Shown here piece after piece: positions 24,739 to 32,243 of a stretch of DNA of 64,000 nt. Origin of the DNA: Flavisolibacter longurius (lineage in GTDB: Bacteria > Bacteroidota > Bacteroidia > Chitinophagales > Chitinophagaceae); contig JACJGO010000004.1 in the NCBI GenBank assembly GCA_014163555.1, positions 248,001-312,000 on the forward strand. The letters run 5' to 3'. Within the stretch, counting starts at the first letter, position 1. Every line of letters begins with the position of its first letter. A program made the translations under genes and the position numbers. The notes beneath the pieces are model-generated. The model saw nothing but the letters and a program-made list of their open reading frames with translations, made no database searches and was not told the DNA's origin.

Positions 24739-25965
24739 ATGGGAGCCAGGGTATTCTTGTGGGTTTGTTTTGTCATGGCCGCAGTGGAAGGAATTGCGCA
24801 GGCAAGCCAGTGCACCTTCAAGCCACCTTTTTTCAAAATGCATTTTGGCAAAGGCGAGGTGAATGATGTTACACAAGTTTCGCTGGCGCACTACAGCAGG
24901 GTGTCTACAACCTGTCCCACCGATGGTCACTATTCCTATACATCGTATACGTCGGATTGTTTCCGGGGCGATTGGCATACCCTAGAAGCCGACCATACAC
25001 CTGGTGACGTGGATGGCAACATGTTGCTTGTAAATTCTGCCTACAGCGAAGGCGTTTTTTTCACCACCCGGGTGAAAGGCTTTAAATCCGGTACAACCTA
25101 CCAGTTTGGTGTGTGGCTGATGAATGTGTGCCGCCCCACTAGAAAATGTCCCTTTCCGCTGCTGCCCAATCTTCTTATCAGCCTGCAAACGCCAGGTGAG
25201 AAAGTATTGGCGCAATTTTCTACTGGTGAAATTTCCCGGCGTGAATATCCCCATTGGACACAGCACCGTGCCCAGTTTACGGTGCCGGCTACTGCCACAG
25301 ACCTGGTACTGGTAATGCGCAATACGGCGCCGGGTGGTTGCGGAAACGATTTTGTGATGGATGATATCACCTTCCAGGAATGTGTAAAAACAGACGCCGT
25401 TCAAAAAACAATTCCCAAAAATGTTCCTGTGGTTACAGCCAAAAAGGTTCCGGCGGCCAGCCCTAAGCCAGTAAAAAAAGCCACACCGGTTGCCAAACCC
25501 ATAGTGCCGGTCGAGCAGGCCGTGGTGAGCAGGCCTCAGGAAAAAGTATCGGTAGAAGTGCCAACGCAACTGGTGTCGCAAAAGATTCCGCTGGTGCCGG
25601 TTCCGGTAATTTTAAAACAGCGTACCAACCAACTGGTCCGGCAAATAAGGACCGAAGCCGGTGAGATCCGGATCGATCTGTACGACAACGGTCAGATTGA
25701 CGGCGACACGGTGAGTATCTATCACAACAATATCCTGATTGTGGACAAACAATTGCTTTCCCGGAAGCCCATCACCTTTGTGATAAAAGTCAACAATCAG
25801 CAGCCGGTGCATGAACTGGTGATGGTGGCCAATAACCTGGGCAGCATTCCGCCCAATACCTCGCTCATGACAGTAACGGCAAAGGACAAACGTCACGAAG
25901 TTTTTATCTCCTCCACGGAACAAACCAATGCCAAAGTTGTCGTCCGGCTCAATGACGAAAAATAA
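24739..25965 (+). CDS. Secreted protein: galactose-binding-like domain, Pro/Lys linker, GEIR...IDGD domain
   Basis: 408 residues. The signal peptide is MGARVFLWVCFVMAAVEGIAQA. Residues ~25-215 form a Cys-containing beta-sandwich-like domain (GTTYQFGVWLMNVCR, then GGCGNDFVMDDITFQEC), a pattern seen in carbohydrate- or adhesin-type domains of gliding Bacteroidota. Residues ~220-300 are a Pro/Ala/Lys/Val linker. Residues ~308-405 carry GEIRIDLYDN, IDGDTVSIYHN, KPITFVIKV and GSIPPNTSLM. This last domain is shared with the protein at 6096-6959. Probably cell-surface or periplasmic. The exact role is unknown; the shared domain may bind a common partner or envelope component. Confidence 0.85.
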   Translation: MGARVFLWVCFVMAAVEGIAQASQCTFKPPFFKMHFGKGEVNDVTQVSLAHYSRVSTTCPTDGHYSYTSYTSDCFRGDWHTLEADHTPGDVDGNMLLVNSAYSEGVFFTTRVKGFKSGTTYQFGVWLMNVCRPTRKCPFPLLPNLLISLQTPGEKVLAQFSTGEISRREYPHWTQHRAQFTVPATATDLVLVMRNTAPGGCGNDFVMDDITFQECVKTDAVQKTIPKNVPVVTAKKVPAASPKPVKKATPVAKPIVPVEQAVVSRPQEKVSVEVPTQLVSQKIPLVPVPVILKQRTNQLVRQIRTEAGEIRIDLYDNGQIDGDTVSIYHNNILIVDKQLLSRKPITFVIKVNNQQPVHELVMVANNLGSIPPNTSLMTVTAKDKRHEVFISSTEQTNAKVVVRLNDEK

Positions 25966-26319
25966 ACCCTTTGCTTTTGGTGCTGCCTGCAATCATTGTC
26001 TTATTCTGACAATAGCTGGAAGCATAGTTATTTCACTCTGCCGCTGATGGAACAGTTATTTCAGAAGACTTGTTCTGTGGCAGGCCTTTCCTGATTTTCA
26101 ACTTGGAGTCATTTCAGGGGTTGTGCAGTAAGAACCTGCATCCAATTGTAACTTTGTTGTATTGCCGGTAGTAAACCTAACAACAAAGAAAGCTGTTGTT
26201 TACATACCGGGCAATCTTTTCCGTACAGGCTGAAAACAAGAGAGATTAAGGCTGGGATTTTTATTGTTGCTGCCTTAGCAGCAGACAAGGTTTTTTGACA
26301 GAAAATAAAAAGAGTTTTT
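25966..26319. other. Gap before the NADH dehydrogenase gene
   Basis: 354 bases with no convincing gene. A short hairpin TGCTGC-ctta-GCAGCA (26268-26283) precedes the AT-rich leader of the next gene. A 96-residue minus-strand frame across the boundary is an antisense shadow. Confidence 0.5.
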
Positions 26320-27606
26320 ATGGATGAAGTAAAAAAAGTGGTGGTGGTTGGTGGCGGCTTTGCCGGTATCAATCTCATCAAAAAATTAGCAAAGGACAAA
26401 CGCTTTCACATTACCCTGGTTGACCTGAACAATTACCATTTTTTCCCGCCTCTTCTTTACCAGGTTTCAACAGCTTTCATCGAGCCTTCCAACATCAGTT
26501 ACCCGTTTCGGCGCATGTTTCAGCAAAAGGATAATATCCGCTTTCATATGGGTGCTATGGTTCGGGTAGATCCTGATTCCAATACGATCCAAACCACACA
26601 TGGTGTGCTGTCGTATGACTACCTGGTGCTCTGCTTAGGCACGGAAACCAATTATTTTGGAATGGAGAATGTAAAGCGGTCGGCACTGCCCATGAAAACC
26701 ATCGATGAGGCCCTGAATCTGCGCAATACGCTTTTGCTGAACATGGAGCAGGCGGTAAAGGCAAAAGACAAGGCTGAAAGAGATCGTCTTTTAAACATCG
26801 TGATAGCGGGTGGCGGCCCGACAGGAGTGGAGCTGGCCGGTATGCTGGCCGAACTTGGACACAACATTGCCCGTAAGGAGTATCCTGAAATTCAGGATTT
26901 TGGAACCCACATCCACCTGGTAGATGCAGGCCCTGTCCTATTGGCGCCCATGAGTGAAAAAGCGCAGAAGGAAGCGAAAGCTGTTTTATCAAAACTGGGT
27001 GTGCACATTATTCAGAACGTAGCCGTAAAAGATTATGTTGACGGAAAAGTAATCCTGGCCGACGGGCAAACCTTGGAAACCTGTTCGCTGATCTGGGCTT
27101 CGGGTGTGATTGCCCGTGAGGTTCCCGGTCTGCCTAAAGAGGTGATTGGCCGCGGACGCCGGGTGTTGGTGGATGCGCATAACTTGGTACAGGGCGGCAC
27201 CAACATTTTTGCGCTGGGCGATCTTGCTTTGCAAACCAGCGATAGCCGGTTTCCCAATGGTCATCCCCAGGTAGCACAGGTAGCAATACAGGGTGGCGAA
27301 ATGCTGGCAAAAAATCTTACGCGGGCCCTCGATGGTCAGCCGATGAAACCCTTTGTTTATAACGACAAAGGCAGCATGGCAATCATCTCTAAATACGAGG
27401 CAGTTGCTGATCTGCCAAAAGTTTCGTTCAAAGGTTTTTTTGCCTGGCTGGTGTGGCTGTTTATTCACATTATCCCGCTGATTGGATTCCGCAATAAAGT
27501 GGAACTGGCCTTTAGTTGGTTCTGGTCGTTTCTTACCAATGATCCAACACTGCGACTCATTATCCGGCCAGATAAAAAGCAAACGCAAAAAGAAGTGGCT
27601 GGATAA
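26320..27606 (+). CDS. ndh: Type II NADH dehydrogenase (NDH-2)
   Basis: 428 residues, typical of NDH-2. The FAD-binding dinucleotide fold is at residues 7-17 (VVVVGGGFAGI). LCLGTETNYFGM lies near 110. The second nucleotide fold is IVIAGGGPTGVELAGMLAE near 165. The third FAD motif, GTNIFALGDLA, is near 305, followed by HPQVAQVAIQGG. The C-terminus has the hydrophobic/amphipathic membrane anchor (WLVWLFIHIIPLIGFRNKVELAFSW) characteristic of NDH-2. It oxidises NADH and reduces quinone without pumping ions, at the cytoplasmic face of the inner membrane. It appears monocistronic. Confidence 0.93.
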   Translation: MDEVKKVVVVGGGFAGINLIKKLAKDKRFHITLVDLNNYHFFPPLLYQVSTAFIEPSNISYPFRRMFQQKDNIRFHMGAMVRVDPDSNTIQTTHGVLSYDYLVLCLGTETNYFGMENVKRSALPMKTIDEALNLRNTLLLNMEQAVKAKDKAERDRLLNIVIAGGGPTGVELAGMLAELGHNIARKEYPEIQDFGTHIHLVDAGPVLLAPMSEKAQKEAKAVLSKLGVHIIQNVAVKDYVDGKVILADGQTLETCSLIWASGVIAREVPGLPKEVIGRGRRVLVDAHNLVQGGTNIFALGDLALQTSDSRFPNGHPQVAQVAIQGGEMLAKNLTRALDGQPMKPFVYNDKGSMAIISKYEAVADLPKVSFKGFFAWLVWLFIHIIPLIGFRNKVELAFSWFWSFLTNDPTLRLIIRPDKKQTQKEVAG

Positions 27607-27773
27607 GAGCATTGTGGAAATAGGGCTGCTCTGGGGTTTGCGCTGAAATGTCTTTAGGTTTTTAAGGAAGGATCATCTGCTGTGGTAAATGGGAACGATG
27701 GCTGGTGTGCTTATTTTATTTATCCTACATCAATTCCAATGGCAGCGCTATCTGTCATTGAAAATTTAGAACA

Positions 27774-29255
27774 ATGAAAAAACCGGTGAATTCCTATCTG
27801 CATATTTACATGAAACAGGGCCTGCTTTTCGCTATACTATTTGCTTCTCTGTGTGTACTCAATAGCTGTAAAGACGGTCCGGATGACCAGAGCCGCAATG
27901 GCTTCCCGCAGGCAGAAGCCGGCAAACGGTCCACAACTTCGGGCACGGTCAATTTTGTAACGGCTGCCAGGGCCGTGACACCCGGGGTGGTGCACATTAA
28001 AACGTTGTACGAAAGTGGCGGTGAGGCGGCTTCATTTTTTGGCGGCAGAAGAGCACCATCGGCCGGTTCCGGTTCGGGGGTAGTGATCAGCGCCGATGGG
28101 TATATTGCCACCAACAACCACGTGATTGAAGGCGCAAGCCAGATTGAAGTTGTCTTTCCTGACCGGCGATTATTTGCTGCCAAACTGGTTGGCCGCGACC
28201 CGGATACGGATCTTGCCCTGTTGAAAGTGGAGGCAAAAGACCTTTCGTTTGTGGCATTGGGCAATTCTGATGATGTACAGGTTGGCGAGCCCGTGTTGGC
28301 AGTTGGGTATCCCTATTCGCTTAACACAACGGTTACTGCCGGTATTGTCAGTGCCAAGGGAAGAAGCATCGGCATCATCAACCGGCAAGGCTCCTCTTCG
28401 CTTTCTGAAGGCGTACAATCCAGTACCGCCATTGAATCGTTTATTCAAACCGATGCCGCCATCAATCCGGGTAACAGCGGTGGCGCATTGGTTAATACAA
28501 ATGGCGAGCTGATTGGCATTAACACAGCCATCGCTTCGTTAACCGGTAGCTATGCAGGGTATGCCTTTGCTGTGCCGGTCAATCTCGCCAAAAAAATTCT
28601 GGATGATCTGAAAACTTTCGGAAAAGTAAAGCGTGGTGTATTGGGTGTTTCTTTTCCTTCACCGGCAAATGAAGAGCAGTTCCTGCGGCAGCAAGGCATT
28701 AACCCGGGCTCGGTAAAAGGTGTATTTATCACCGGCATCCAGGAAGGAAGTGCTGCAGATGCAGCCGGCCTGCAGGAAGGTGATATCATTCAGCAGATCG
28801 ATAGTGTACCGTTGTTTTCGTCAGCAGAATTTTCTGAAATGATAGCCCGGCACCGGCCCGGCGATAAAGTCGAGCTCACGTTTATGCGTAAGGGCAAATC
28901 CCAGAATGTCACCGTTACCCTCAAAGGAGAAGAAGAAGCACAGGCAACAGCACAGCAGTCGCTGGAGGCGATCTATGAAAAGCTGGGGGCCCGGTTTGCA
29001 CCGCTTACCCCGGCCATTCAGGAACGTTTTGATCTGGAAAGCGGTGTGCTGGTTTCGGAAGTAGCTGTTGGCGGTTTTTTTTACCGGTTGGGTATTCCGC
29101 CCGGAACCATCATTGCCTTTATTAACGGCCGTGCCGTTACCAGTCCACAGGATATAGAGCAGGCCCTGGTAAATGCGCAAAATGGAAGGGTTCAGTTGCT
29201 GGGGATTGCTCCGGATGGTTCCCGAATTGCATTTAATTTTTCGTTAGGGGCCTGA
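27774..29255 (+). CDS. HtrA/Deg-type serine protease lipoprotein with PDZ domains
   Basis: 493 residues from 27774; an ATG at 27810 gives an ideal 20-residue lipoprotein signal (MKQGLLFAILFASLCVLNSC) and may be the real start. The trypsin-like S1C domain has the triad His116 (NNHVIEG), Asp146 (DTDLALLKV) and Ser235 (NPGNSGGALV). A first PDZ domain lies at ~300-385 (GVFITGIQEGSAADAAGLQEGDIIQQID). A divergent second PDZ lies at ~405-490 (GVLVSEVAVGGFFYRLGIPPGTIIAFINGR). Deg proteases degrade or refold damaged periplasmic and envelope proteins. Lipidation would tether this one to a membrane, which differs from soluble DegP. Confidence 0.94.
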   Translation: MKKPVNSYLHIYMKQGLLFAILFASLCVLNSCKDGPDDQSRNGFPQAEAGKRSTTSGTVNFVTAARAVTPGVVHIKTLYESGGEAASFFGGRRAPSAGSGSGVVISADGYIATNNHVIEGASQIEVVFPDRRLFAAKLVGRDPDTDLALLKVEAKDLSFVALGNSDDVQVGEPVLAVGYPYSLNTTVTAGIVSAKGRSIGIINRQGSSSLSEGVQSSTAIESFIQTDAAINPGNSGGALVNTNGELIGINTAIASLTGSYAGYAFAVPVNLAKKILDDLKTFGKVKRGVLGVSFPSPANEEQFLRQQGINPGSVKGVFITGIQEGSAADAAGLQEGDIIQQIDSVPLFSSAEFSEMIARHRPGDKVELTFMRKGKSQNVTVTLKGEEEAQATAQQSLEAIYEKLGARFAPLTPAIQERFDLESGVLVSEVAVGGFFYRLGIPPGTIIAFINGRAVTSPQDIEQALVNAQNGRVQLLGIAPDGSRIAFNFSLGA

Positions 29256-29381
29256 TCTTGTGAGAGAACATTTTGGTTAATCCTTTTTGCAGCGATAGCC
29301 TCCTGTGAGAAGAGCATCCAGTACTGTTTTCGAGGACAATCTTTCCCTGCTTGCAAACGATCGAACGTTTAAACTTGCTAT

Positions 29382-29948
29382 ATGTATAAAATTGCCATTC
29401 TTTCTGCCAGTATCCGCACAGGACGGAAAAGCCACCGTGTCGCCCAGTATCTTGCCGCCTATATCCGGGAACAGGCCATGGCAGAAGTGGATATGCTGGA
29501 TTTGCAGGACTACGATTTTCCCCTCTTTCACGAACGGTTGCAGTACCTGCAAGATCCGCCGCAGAAGGTTTTAGAATTCGCAGATAAAATAGTAAAGGCA
29601 GATGGCATATTGGTTGTAACACCGGAGTACAACGGTGGTTACCCGGCCGCCCTGAAAAATGCTGTCGATTTGCTTTATCCGGAATGGAAGCGCAAGCCGG
29701 TTGCCATTGCAACCGTTTCGGCTGGTGCTTTTGGTGGTTCGCAGGTAGGGCCAGCCATTGCGTTTACCTTTTTAAAGATCGGTGCCCTGGTTACACCTGC
29801 CGTTTTCCGTGTTCCCAAAGTGCAGGATGCTTACCAGGAGGGTGGCGTTCCCGTAGATAAGGAAACAACCGATAAAAGAGCCAAGACCTTCCTGGATGAA
29901 TTTTTCTGGTGCGTGGAGGCAGCAAACCGCATGCAAGCATCGCAGTAA
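29382..29948 (+). CDS. NADPH-dependent FMN reductase family protein
   Basis: 188 residues, normal for the flavodoxin-fold reductases (YhdA/ChrR type). The N-terminal phosphate-binding loop is SASIRTGRKSHRVAQYL. The signature PEYNGGYPAALKNAVDLL is at residues ~84-101, and GAFGGSQVGPAIA near 115 is also conserved. These enzymes use NAD(P)H and bound FMN to reduce quinones, azo compounds, chromate or other acceptors; the physiological acceptor is unknown. It stands alone, with an AraC regulator gene 242 bases downstream on the same strand. Confidence 0.92.
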   Translation: MYKIAILSASIRTGRKSHRVAQYLAAYIREQAMAEVDMLDLQDYDFPLFHERLQYLQDPPQKVLEFADKIVKADGILVVTPEYNGGYPAALKNAVDLLYPEWKRKPVAIATVSAGAFGGSQVGPAIAFTFLKIGALVTPAVFRVPKVQDAYQEGGVPVDKETTDKRAKTFLDEFFWCVEAANRMQASQ

Positions 29949-30190
29949 AGCATGATCAATCGCTTATATTGTTTAGTTGTTGAAAGCACGAACCCTCACC
30001 ATCTAAAAGCATATATGTTGCGCGGCATAGAAACACCTTACAGCAGAAAATGCTTGCTTTCCATTTCCTTCTCACTTTTCAGAAAAGTTAAATGGAATGG
30101 AAACAGTAAAAAGTACCATAAATGCCCTGAACAGTTCCATGTACAGCCCGATGGTCGGAGTACCTTTGCTGCATACCTGAAAAGAGCAGC

Positions 30191-31072
30191 ATGGCAAAGG
30201 CTTACATCCCGGTTTATGACATTTGTACCATCGATCAGCGGGCACAAAAAGACCTGCTGATCGAACGTTTTGGTGCCTACCTGGAGAAGCATTACCAGCA
30301 CTTGCAACGTCCGCACCGGCACTCGTTTTATCACCTGGTGTTGTTTACAAAAGGGAAAGGGACCCACACCATCGATTTTGAGAAATTCGACGTAAAGCCT
30401 TTCCAGATTTATTTTATGATCCCTGGCCAGGTGCATAGCTGGCATTTTGAAGGGGACGTTGACGGATACATTGTTCACTTCAATGAAGCACTGTTTACCG
30501 ATTTTCTGCAAAACAGTCACTACCTGGAAAGGTTCTATTTTTTCCAGGGTGCAGCCGAAGATGGTATTTGCCAATTGCCTCCAGCCATTCAGGATCAGGC
30601 AGCCGCTTTGTTTGAAGCCATGTTAGCGGAGATCAGCGAAGGAAAAGAACAAAACCTGGATATGATTCGTTTGAAGCTCCTGGAATTGTTCATCACTGTA
30701 GACAGGAATTGTGTGGGTAAGAAAAAGACCAACGTGCCCCAACAAAAGCTAACCCTGCTCCGAAGTTTTCAGGCTCTGATTGATAAACATTTTCGGACTA
30801 TCAGGCTTCCCAAAGAATATGCGGAGTTATTGTATGTAACCCCCAACCATTTGAATGCATTGTGCCAGGATCTGTTGGGTAAAACCGCAGGGGATCTCAT
30901 TCGCGACCGCGTAGTTTTAGAGGCAAAACGGCTGTTGACGAATGCTGATATGACCATCACGGAAATTGCCTATGACCTGAACTTTGGAGACAATTCCTAT
31001 TTCAACCGGTTCTTTAAAAAAGGCGTCGGCATGACGCCTGACGCCTTTCGAAAAACATTTCTTCAAGCCTAA
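30191..31072 (+). CDS. AraC family transcriptional regulator
   Basis: 293 residues. The N-terminal cupin-type sensing domain (HSFYHLVLFTKGKGTHTIDFEKFDVKP, IYFMIPGQVHSWHF) spans ~35-140. The C-terminal ~100 residues are a double helix-turn-helix AraC domain (YAELLYVTPNHLNALCQ, VVLEAKRLLTNADMTITEIAYDLNFGDNSYFNRFFKKGVGMTPDAFR). It would activate or repress in response to a small ligand. The DUF983 gene follows 11 bases after its stop. Targets are unknown; the neighbouring FMN reductase is one candidate. Confidence 0.95.
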   Translation: MAKAYIPVYDICTIDQRAQKDLLIERFGAYLEKHYQHLQRPHRHSFYHLVLFTKGKGTHTIDFEKFDVKPFQIYFMIPGQVHSWHFEGDVDGYIVHFNEALFTDFLQNSHYLERFYFFQGAAEDGICQLPPAIQDQAAALFEAMLAEISEGKEQNLDMIRLKLLELFITVDRNCVGKKKTNVPQQKLTLLRSFQALIDKHFRTIRLPKEYAELLYVTPNHLNALCQDLLGKTAGDLIRDRVVLEAKRLLTNADMTITEIAYDLNFGDNSYFNRFFKKGVGMTPDAFRKTFLQA

Positions 31073-31083
31073 AACGATCTTTT

Positions 31084-31545
31084 ATGTGTGCAAAAACGCA
31101 TGATGATAAACCTAATGTTTTCCTTAGCCTTTCGGCATCCAAGTGTACACGGTGCCGGCGAGGAGATATGTTTCAATATAAGAATCCCTACGATCTGAAA
31201 CATACCATGAAAATGAATGAGCAGTGCCCTGTATGCGGACAACCGCTGGACATGGAGCCCGGCTTTTATTACGGCACCAACATGATCAGTTATGGACTGG
31301 CCTTGCTGGTTTGTATGGCTACTTTTTTCCTTTGGTGGGCAGTTATTGGTTTTTCGCTGCAGGACTCCCGTTTTTTCTGGTGGTTGGGCATAAATGCTCT
31401 TGTATTGATTGCCTTGCAGCCTCCATTGATGCGCATTTCACGAACTGTATGGCTGGCGTTTTTTGTAAAATACAGTCCGCGTTGGCGTGAAGGCGATATT
31501 GTGGCACAGTACAGTGTAAACAAAGAGCACCAGAATAATTGGTAG
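31084..31545 (+). CDS. DUF983 family zinc-ribbon membrane protein
   Basis: 153 residues. Two CxxC pairs near the N-terminus (KCTRCRRGDMF and CPVCGQPLDMEPGFYYG) form the zinc-ribbon-like part typical of DUF983. Two membrane segments follow (about 64-88 and 93-113), then a C-terminus ending on the cytoplasmic side. DUF983 proteins are small inner-membrane proteins of unknown function, common in Bacteroidota and alphaproteobacteria, sometimes near cytochrome oxidase genes. It lies 11 bases after the AraC gene, likely co-transcribed. Confidence 0.9.
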   Translation: MCAKTHDDKPNVFLSLSASKCTRCRRGDMFQYKNPYDLKHTMKMNEQCPVCGQPLDMEPGFYYGTNMISYGLALLVCMATFFLWWAVIGFSLQDSRFFWWLGINALVLIALQPPLMRISRTVWLAFFVKYSPRWREGDIVAQYSVNKEHQNNW

Positions 31546-31791
31546 ATACTGTGTAAGCTTTCTGTGTCGGACCTCACCACCTTTTTGTTGGGTCAATCCT
31601 CTGTTGAGTGATGCCGCAAAGCCAGCTAGTTTTAAACCATTTTTGTGTAACGATAAAAGACAGTAATATGCGATGGCTACTTAAGATCTTTCGTTTTCTG
31701 CGACCGAAGAAAAACTGTTGCCGGTAAAATTTTGCTAAACCTGATAGAAGTCATAAACAGTTTCTTTCTTCCCTGACGACCTTTGTAACGC

Positions 31792-32169
31792 ATGAAAAAG
31801 CTGCTGATCATAATGCTGGTATTGGTGTATGGTCTCTCCGCCAGCGGAGCGACGATCCACCTGCATTATTGTTGCGGCGAGTTGGAGAATGTTTCCCTTA
31901 CAACAGAACACAATCCTGATTGTCCGCAAGAAGAAGGTGATTGGAAAGGCTGTTGCGACAGCAAAAAACTGGATCTGAAGATCGAGTCCGATCAAAACCT
32001 GGCAGCAAAATGGACAGCAAACTTTTTCTCCCTGGATGTAGCTGTCATAAACACGGAATTTCAATTTTCATACATTCCATTCAATCCCGCATTTGAGACG
32101 TTTCCAACTGGTCCACCGCTCAAAAGCAGTGTTCCGCTTTTCCTTCGCAACCGTGTTTTCCGCATTTGA
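31792..32169 (+). CDS. HYC_CC_PP family exported protein
   Basis: 125 residues. It begins with a signal or anchor segment (MKKLLIIMLVLVYGLSASGA) and has the family's landmarks in order: HYCCGE at 25-30, a CC pair in KGCCDSKK, and PP in TGPPLKSSVPLFLRNRVFRI at the C-terminus. This Bacteroidota family is small, Cys/His-rich and often encoded beside TonB-dependent receptors with heavy-metal domains, as here (next gene starts 74 bases downstream). A metal, probably copper, handling role in the periplasm is inferred from the context and Cys/His content. Confidence 0.88.
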   Translation: MKKLLIIMLVLVYGLSASGATIHLHYCCGELENVSLTTEHNPDCPQEEGDWKGCCDSKKLDLKIESDQNLAAKWTANFFSLDVAVINTEFQFSYIPFNPAFETFPTGPPLKSSVPLFLRNRVFRI

Positions 32170-32243
32170 TTGCATGATGTTGATGCACACCTGAACAGTG
32201 TTGCATTTCTGTTTCAAAACATCCTGTTATCAAATCTTTTTTT

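Noticed and set aside
26109-26399. 96-residue minus-strand frame with a CxxC before the NADH dehydrogenase
   Set aside because: Half of it is antisense to the dehydrogenase N-terminus, and it has no recognisable fold or promoter.
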